Source: Cryptomeria japonica
Taxonomy: Eukaryota > Streptophyta > Pinopsida > Cupressales > Cupressaceae
DNA length: 64,000 nucleotides
NCBI RefSeq assembly: GCF_030272615.1
Contig: NC_081410.1
Location: 286,501,957-286,565,956, forward strand
Direction: 5' to 3'
Shown piece after piece: positions 56,915 to 64,000 of the stretch (positions are counted from its first letter, which is position 1; each line of letters starts with the position of its first letter). Position numbers and translations under genes: made by a program. The notes below the pieces were generated by a model. It was not told the origin of the DNA. It searched no databases and saw nothing but the letters and a program-made list of their open reading frames with translations.

Positions 56915-59629
56915 ATGAATAGTGAAGTTTTTCAACCTTGTGTATTTCCACATAGAGCCATGCCTGGTGAAGTGTCACAACCATATAATAGGAGAAGTTT
57001 CATCATGAACCATTATGTTGCTCTAAACTTTGAAGGTATTCTGGGTTACCCAAATCCCATACCCACAAAAATTAGAAAGTATTTGCCAATTTTCAGTGGG
57101 AAGAAATCAAAATCAACATGTCAACATGTTAAAAGATTTTCAGATTTGATAGGAGAATTCAAAATTTGCCAAGAAGATGTATGCATGAAATTGTTTATTC
57201 AGTCATTAAAAGAGGATGCAAGAGATTGGTTCTCTTTTTTGCCAATGAATTCTATTACCTCATGGGAAGAATTGGTTTCAGATTTCATGGATCAATTTGA
57301 TGAGAAGGTGAGTGATTCTGACTTGCTGAAAGAATTCACTTATATACAAATCAAGGAAGAGGAATTGGTACCAACATTTAATATTAGATTTTCACAAGCT
57401 TTGTCCAAAATTTCTAGAAAGTATAAACTTGATGATAAAGTATGTCTAGATGTTTACATGAGTGCATTTGATGAAAAGATGAGCTTCTTACTGAGAAACA
57501 AAGAACCTAAGACTTTGCATGAAGCTTTTAACACAGCTAGGGACATGGAAAATAACTTGAAATTTGGGATAGCTAAGAGGTTTGTGTCTGCTATGGTTTC
57601 TTGTCAAAGCACCTTGAATGGTGAAATACCATGTGAGACTCAGCAAATCATTCCGTGTCTAGGTGCATCAAGTTCTGCAGTTCCGAATGGTTTTGTTGAT
57701 GCATGTGTTTCAGATTTAAATGAGAGTCAAGAACCTCTGTCGATAATGCTGGTTGTCTCTCATAGTAGTGATGGAATGATCAGTGGGAAGTGTTGTGAAA
57801 ATTTTGATACAAAGGTAGATATATACAAGGGATATGTACCATTTGATTTGTATGCTGGTTATGCTGATTATGTGGCTGCCAACTACCAACTGAATCATGC
57901 ATCTCTCCAGGATAATATTAATGAAAATAATGATGGTGATGACCATCAATCTTTACATGCTACTGATGTATTTGATGTTGAAATACCAAATATAGAGGGA
58001 TTACCAAGTGTTGTTGTTTATGCAAGTGAAAGTGTGCAATATGATGAAAATCAAAATTGTTTAGTGCAAACAATAGTTGATCCTCACTTAGATATTGATA
58101 ATCTCAATTGTGTTGAGGATGAAGTAAATCTATTTTCAGATTTCACTTCAGATTTCACTTCTTCTAATCATGTTGATGATCTTTCTATTTTGAAAGTTAT
58201 GCACAATGTTAATTCAGAAAATTTCAAGGGTGCACATGATTGCAATGAAAATATAGCACACACGGATGGACAAATTTCTACGGAATCTCACATGGAACAG
58301 CAAAGTGCAATGCAAGTCTAGAAGATTGTAGAACTTAAGAAAGCTCTTGAAGTTGTGGGCAAGAAGGTTCAAATGTTGGAGAACCTTCGAGCTGTTAATG
58401 AAGACCTTCTGCAATATGGTGAAGAGGATTCTTTGGAAAAGGACTGTGAATTGAATGCTTATACACTTGATGAACGTGCTGATCTAACAGATGGTTTTAT
58501 GACAGAAAATTTTAGTGAACATGCTGAAAACTCATCTAATGAAGTAAATTGCAGCGATGTTCATTTTCATTCTTTGGCTGATGACGAGTGTTCTAGTGGT
58601 GAAGAAGATCAGTTGTGGCAAGATAAGTATGATTATCTTGATTTTCAGAATGATGGTCATAGGATAAAATCTTATGGATGTGAAACATGGAACACTGAGG
58701 ATTGCTCCAGCCAAGTTTCAATTTCTTCTTTGTCTAATGAAGATGATTATGATGATCGAATGGATGGTGTCTTTAGCAATTTTACTAATGCTTTATTCAA
58801 TGCTGATATAGATACGGACCAACGACTTCAGTGCCATAATGTTCATAAAGGGATTGTCCAATTGGTTTCTAACCCTTTGTATGAAGAGATAATTGATCAG
58901 CCAGATGTTGTAAATGGTAAACGAGTCCATAATACTGATGAAATTCCGAACAGCAATAGCATGAGTTGTAAAAAATTATTTCATGATGAAGGTAAGAGGC
59001 ATGGATTATGTGATGATCATTTAAAACCACAAATGAAAGTGTTTCAGGTGGATATAAGTTTGGATGAAAAAGATTCAGCTGAGGATTTGCTTTAGCCAGA
59101 GGTATGCATTCTTTTCCATGAATGGGATGTTGAGAATGCAGAGGTTTTTAGTTTGATAAGCACGGATAGTATGAGGTGTGATCAGCATAGTGAAGTATCA
59201 CATCTGGATTGTAATGTTCATGTTCCTTGTTTGCATGAGCTGGTTAGTAATGCCCCTCATTCTATGAATTTAAATGATAACAAGGTGAGTGTTGATAGGA
59301 ATTGCAATGTTGAAAATGAGTGTTTTATTTTTCAAGTTTAGCATGATGATGTCCTTGCAAATGATAGAGTTGATTGGGATAGTGAAATGTATGGCAGCTT
59401 GTGGAAAAGCCCTTATTGTGCATTGTTTCATGATCTTATTTTTGTTGAAGTAATGTGTGGTTACAAAGCTCAAAATCAGATAAATGGCATGCACACCAGC
59501 TGTTTCAGCAGTATGATGGTAAGGTTTGATTATAATGATTATGCTCAGTTGTTACTAGAAGATGCCTTTGTTTCGATCATGATATCAAGAGATGAGAATC
59601 ACATTTTTGATAGAGGTAAATGTTTGTAA
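56915..59629 (+). pseudogene. Gag-like polyprotein of the TR-GAG element, one frame with three TAGs
   Basis: From ATG at 56915 one frame runs 904 codons to TAA/TAG at 59629. It is broken only by TAG at 58319-58321, 59093-59095 and 59339-59341, with no frameshift. Residues about 50-200 are the Gag capsid region: IRKYLPIFSGKKSKSTCQHV, MKLFIQSLKEDARDWFSFLP, SITSWEELVSDFMDQFDEKV and TFNIRFSQALSKISRKYKLD. After residue about 230 it becomes a D/E/N/S-rich, Cys-containing tail with a short coiled-coil-like KIVELKKALEVVGKKVQMLE at 58320. It ends ISRDENHIFDRGKCL. The other gag element ends similarly (18052-20231). No zinc knuckle, protease or polymerase motif is present. Gag would pack RNA; the tail's role is unknown. 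Confidence 0.88.
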
Positions 59630-59853
59630 GTGGAGCAATTATAATCAGTTGTGAGTTTGTTTGTATATATTGTATAGTTGCTTTTCTTCAGTTGTGTGGT
59701 TTTCAATAAAGTGCCCTGCTGTTTGGGTAGAATAAGGAAGCCTGTTTTTGAGATGAGAAGAGAAGATTGATCTGTTTTTGGGTGGTCTGCTTAACCAAAG
59801 ATATCTGGATTCTTGTGTTGATCTTGCAATCAACCATCCCTAGTCAGAGCCAC

Positions 59854-62800
59854 TATTGGGACTATTTAAAATTGAGTCAAGATTAGAGGCCCATTTCAAA
59901 AAATTTGCTCTGCATTTTAGAAAAGTACCTAAATGAGTCAGTTTGAATGGCCTAGTTGGAGAGGGGGTAAAGTGGAGCCAGTTGATTTTCAAGGGGTAAG
60001 GCTTGGGAGACATGTCCTACACCTTTCATTTGGCCTATGCAGTGGTGTGCAACTTTCAGATTTCAGTTTGGATAAGTTTATGAGGTACCCATTTTGAGGG
60101 GTGAGCTGGAAGTGCATTTTAGGCACAAATGCAGATTTTATTGAGTAGCATTCTTTGAGTGATTACATCTTTTGCCCTATTAATCTTCATGGAGAAATTC
60201 AAAGTGGATTCAATTCTATGCATAAATATGAGTCAATCTGCAAAATTTCAAGTCTTAACGAATCCATTTTCTCAGTTTACTAAGTCAAATCCATTTGTAG
60301 TTTGTGTGGTTTGACTAGTCCTTGTTTCGACAGCTAGTCGAAGCCCTGTTTTGCATAAGTGTAAAGTTGCCTCAGTAAGCATCATGCCATAATGTTTGTT
60401 CCGGGCTACTTTTAGTATAAATGATGAGCTACGTTTCAAATTTCAAGCCTCGGTCAATCCGTTTGATTGGTTTTCAAAAGGGTTCATTTAGCTATCATTT
60501 TCAGTTATCCGTACTTTTAGTGCCGTATCAGTTAATGTAGCCATTTTTGTGAGTGGACAATTTGCATCCTGTCAGTCTGGTGATTGAACTATGAATTATA
60601 AGTTTTAATATGTACTTAAAGGTACCTGTGTTTCAAATTTGAGGGCCTACGGAGGTCGTTTGGTATTTTTGAGAAAGGCATCATGTGTTGCCAGGACATT
60701 GACTTCATCAGGTCCGCAGTGTTGACAAAGCCAGTTGGGCATTTTTGGAAATTAATATCTCTTCGCTCGGGACTCATCTTGAGAAATCAGTTGGTAGAAG
60801 TCATCCTTGTATATCAGAGTACACGCTTGTTAGATGGCGAGATCCAGAAAGGTGTTTTAACAGGTTTGAAAATTACGTCTTCGTGATTAAATGCGAAAAT
60901 GTGGCGTAATCGCCTGAAGGTTGCAAAATTCAGTCGGATGATCCGAAAATGATGCCGATCATTTCCAGAGGTGTGTTTAAGGTGTCTGAAGCATTTCGAA
61001 GGCTAGTCGCTTGAAAACGAAATTTTTTTTAGTCGGACCCACTTTGGGGCCCGACTTGGCTCGGTTCCAATTCGCCAATAGGATGGTAAAAGGCTTATTG
61101 AAACTTGGAGTAATGCACATTTTGTGGCTTGGAGGCATTTAGCCAATTATGTGCATTCAACTTTATAGAAAATAATGTGAAAACCATTAAGCAAACACAG
61201 TAGCTCCAGAGCAAAGGTGAAATAGACAGCAGTCTTTAAAACTTCCAAGCTAATGTAACAGTGGCAGTGAATGAGTCCCCCTCTTCCCATGCATGATATT
61301 GGTTGTAGAAGTTTTAAATGCAAATGGAAAAGGGCATAAATAAAATGAAATGCTAATGGCAACTCTTCTGTGTGGTATGATTAAGATAATTGCTAGTTGA
61401 AATGTTTCTGCAGAAATGAACCTTTAGCAAAGTGCTATGTAACAGGTGTACGCCCAAATTCCTCCAACATCACATGCGTCCCCTTTCTCTGCTGACTATG
61501 GAGTTTAGAAAGGCATTGATGTTTCCAGCCAATGCAATTTTGGCATTCCTTCCTTCACGTGCGCTGAAAGGGTGGCAGATTAAAACCTTCAAGCATATGG
61601 AAAATGGCAAAAATGCAGCATGGTAAAGGTGGAGCATGTTAGATGGAGATCAATGGATCGTGCTGCTTTGCGAAGGAAAGATGCATGCGAGATAGAGGCC
61701 ACAAAATGGTGAAAGCTAGGTGGCGCACAAGTGGCAGGTCTAGTCAACGGTCCAGCAGGTGGGTCCCGGTGAGGTGGCGATGACGTGGCGCAGAGGTGGC
61801 AATGACATGGACGACAAGAAAGCGCACACATGGTGGAGTGGCAAGGTGTCATCCGACGTGGCACCCAATGGACCCAATCGAACAATCAGGTCCCGCCACA
61901 TGGCAAAGCGTCATGGCACAATCAGAGCAAAAATCAAAATTAAAATCAGTAAATTACATAGTGCAAACTATATCAAATAAATGAAAAATTCAAATGATGT
62001 GCACAAATGGGGAATTAATTCGCCTAGGTTCTCATTTTTGGTCAAAATGGAAAGTATTATATATTGCTAGAAAGTTCTTCGAATGAGGAATCCAGTCAGG
62101 CAGTTAATTTTGACAAATGTGGAATATTTCAAGAGCAGTTTCCACGGGAGTGAAATTCAGTTAGAGAGGAGATACTTGGCAAATTCAGTTGCAGATTTGA
62201 TTTGGTTCCCTCTCCTTCTTATTCCCAATTCTTCTCATTTTGTAAGGGTTCCGGAATTCTGTGAGAAGGCTCCAGTTTTCATGGCTTCCATCTTCTAAAA
62301 TTTCTTTACCTAGATGTGTAAAGTTCTATGGTTTGTTTCAGGGTATAGAGGCTACATTGCATGATGACAGATTGTTTTCCAGTTGCAGGTCTTACTTGTG
62401 TCAGGCATGAGTAATTTCCCACCATATTTTCTCTATGTATGCATTTCAGTATTATGAATTTAATCCTCAAGGAGGATGAAATTTGTCAATTTCAAGGAGA
62501 TTGTGTGATTGTTTGTGGGTATCTTTCAAGGAAAGTTTTAAATTCTGTAATCAATCATGAATAATGGAATGTGTCCCAGATTTGATAATGTTGTGAATGG
62601 ATCTGAGTAATGCATTAGTATAAGGTATTAATGCAGGGATATGTTGTAAGGAAAACCAATTTGGAGGTGTGATTAACATTTTGTAGTTTTGTGTGTGTGA
62701 CTCTATTGCCCAATGAACAAGGCACTAGTCTTTGACAGATTTGGGGATGGTTTCAGATCAACATTTTAAAAGACAAATCTATTTCCCTTTATGTGTAGGG

Positions 62801-63111
62801 ATGTGTTCTTTTCATTCCAAGCTCTGTTTTCATTTATGATTTATATAGATCTAGCCAATCTGTAATGTGTTTCTAGATTTGGTGAGCTTGTGAAATAATC
62901 CATCTGCTTAGTGTTGATACAGTTATGTGTTTGTAATCATTGTATTCAAAGCATCAAAGGTATACCCGCCTAGGTTTGGCAGAGCCTGAAGAGTAGAAGG
63001 TTTCATATCCTTGTCATGTTTTCCAAGCCTTGATGTGTTTCATAGACTGAAATTGGCCATTGCATAGAAGGATTGTAGGTATACTTGGGTTATCACTTTT
63101 GGTGAACAACA
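59854..63111 (+). repeat. 3' LTR of the TR-GAG element
   Basis: 3258 bp, starting TATTGGGACTATTT (TG decayed to TA) and ending GGTGAACAACA. It has a 21-base insertion duplicating GGTGGCGATGACGTGG-like text near 61774 that is absent from the 5' copy. The G-box of the 5' LTR is altered here to ACACATGGT. Confidence 0.93.
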
Positions 63112-63116
63112 TGTTG

Positions 63117-64000
63117 TACATGAGTATCCAAAATCATGTCAACCTTGAAAGAATGATCATGTAGAGAATGAAAAATAAGCTCAGAGTGTTCCCTTGCAAC
63201 AACTGAAGAAGGATCATCTCCTTCAAAGAGAAAATTAATATAATCAATGATGTATCCCAAATTTGAAGTGTAGGACTCCATAAATAAACTAGAAATGTCT
63301 ATCTAGCAGTCATCCCAAGGAATTGTATTAGGAAGATAAGGTATATCCTGCTGAACTGAATCATAAGAAGCCAAAACTGTAGCATCTACATCATCAAGTG
63401 CAATAGGAGGAGATGAAATGTAAGGCTCGAGAATTGGACTACATGTGAGAACATCCAAGTTCAAGTAACCAAAGTTCTCCTCAATATCAGAATCCACACA
63501 ATAAGTGTGATCATCATGTGAAGAATCAAACTCATCAATAAGACCAAAATATGCAAATGAGTACAATCAAGATGCATGATCCACCACCTCATTAGACATA
63601 ATATATTTAGTCTCCAACTCTCTAATGATAACTTAATCAAGTGTGAACTCCATAGTCTTCCTTGTTTCCCCATGAGTGATTTGATAGATGGAAAGAAGAT
63701 TATTTGTCAAATGAGGTACACACAATACATCATTGAAGGAGTTATCCTAAATATAAATAGACCCTTTCCCAAACACATTCATATATGTATGATTTACCAT
63801 CAAGATAGGTGACATGTTGCAAGGCTCAAATGAAGAGAACATGGATTGCAAAGATGTCATATGATGAGAAGATCTTGAATCTAGAAGCCATCTCGCCAAA
63901 TCATGACTTGTAGTAGCACAAATAGATTGTCTTTACTTGTCCCAAAAGTGTGATCCTTTCCTTTATCAAATTCCTTTTCTTTGGAACAAAAAGCTGGAAT
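63117..64000 (-). pseudogene. Copia-like protease and following region (element 3)
   Basis: Read on the minus strand, decayed text near 63900 corresponds to a DSGAS-type protease start, then HMTSLQSMFSSFEPCNMSPI, VNHTYMNVFGKGSIYI, NSFNDVLCVPHLTNNLLSIY and QITHG: the copia protease and the segment up to the integrase zinc region. IIRELETKYIMSNEVVDHAS and LYSFAYFGLIDEFDSSHDDH follow, where the pre-integrase is expected. The text then departs from any integrase and becomes an acidic, low-complexity domain (63093-63566). TAG and TAA stops occur where Q is expected. The left end is the TR-GAG target site. Confidence 0.7.

Larger units (their letters stand above)
52943..63111 (+). mobile_element. 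Complete TR-GAG-type element (family 2), TSD TGTTG
   Basis: Two 3.2 kb LTRs flank a 3.7 kb internal region that has a PBS and one long Gag-like frame and nothing recognisable as protease, RT, RNase H or integrase. The duplication TGTTG is exact at 52938-52942 and 63112-63116. Joining the flanks restores the reading frame of copia-like element 3. The LTRs are closely similar (a few percent by eye), so this is the youngest insertion in the window. Elements with LTRs and only gag are known in plants as TR-GAG; they depend on the enzymes of others. Confidence 0.93.
44628..64000 (-). mobile_element. Copia-like element 3 without visible RT, twice interrupted
   Basis: The parts are 63117-64000 (protease and following region), 52309-52937 (C-terminal tail, 3' untranslated region, PPT) and the 3' LTR split between 52300-52308 and 44628-45302. 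The TR-GAG element lies at 52943-63111 and copia 2 at 45308-52294, each with its own target duplication. Joining the flanks of the TR-GAG element restores one frame across the duplication, which confirms that both flanks are the same element. Integrase, RT and RNase H are not found between protease and PPT. The 5' end is right of the window. Confidence 0.75.

Overview
The window reads as intergenic DNA of a large, transposon-filled seed-plant nuclear genome. No cellular single-copy gene, tRNA or rRNA is visible. The AT-rich sequence is almost entirely LTR retrotransposons in nested insertions: Ty3/gypsy elements of the Tat type (RNase H plus a second, archaeal-type RNase H), Ty1/copia elements, and several pol-less elements with large LTRs. 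A gymnosperm is plausible from the mix and the heavy decay, but the sequence alone does not prove it.

Left nest (1-17037). A minus-strand copia element (12593-17037) is cut inside its reverse transcriptase by a plus-strand Tat gypsy element (1525-12592). That element is in turn interrupted by a minus-strand member of its own family, of which only the 5' LTR, primer-binding site and leader (1-1524) are in view. The plus-strand Tat element keeps a decayed pol (RT, RNase H, aRH, integrase). Downstream it carries an antisense gene for a plant mobile domain (PMD) protein with a TATA box, a canonical intron and a glutamine-rich tail, then an array of hairpin-like repeats, a polypurine tract and the 3' LTR.

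Middle (17058-42700). A pol-less gag element with a 5.2 kb 3' LTR (17058-25609) is followed by 3.2 kb of unassigned DNA. Next comes a second gypsy element (28797 to about 42340) in which an aRH-like domain lies before, not after, reverse transcriptase. Its RNase H is split by a complete 6.1 kb pol-less copia-type element (34830-40912, target duplication CACCA). That inserted element carries coiled-coil/zinc-knuckle Gag and a second, unrecognised long reading frame.

Right nest (44628-64000). A minus-strand copia-like element retains protease but apparently no integrase, RT or RNase H. It is interrupted twice: in its 3' LTR by a complete copia element (45308-52294, target duplication AATTT), and in its coding region by a complete 10.2 kb TR-GAG-type element (52943-63111, target duplication TGTTG). 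The TR-GAG element has 3.2 kb LTRs and one 904-codon Gag-like frame broken only by three TAG codons.

Every coding region is broken. A large share of in-frame stops sit where CAG, CAA or TGG codons are expected, fitting C-to-T decay of methylated DNA. Points most worth a second look: the spliced antisense PMD gene, the shared C-terminal motif of the two pol-less gag elements, the unknown second frame of the 34830-40912 element, and the aRH-before-RT order.
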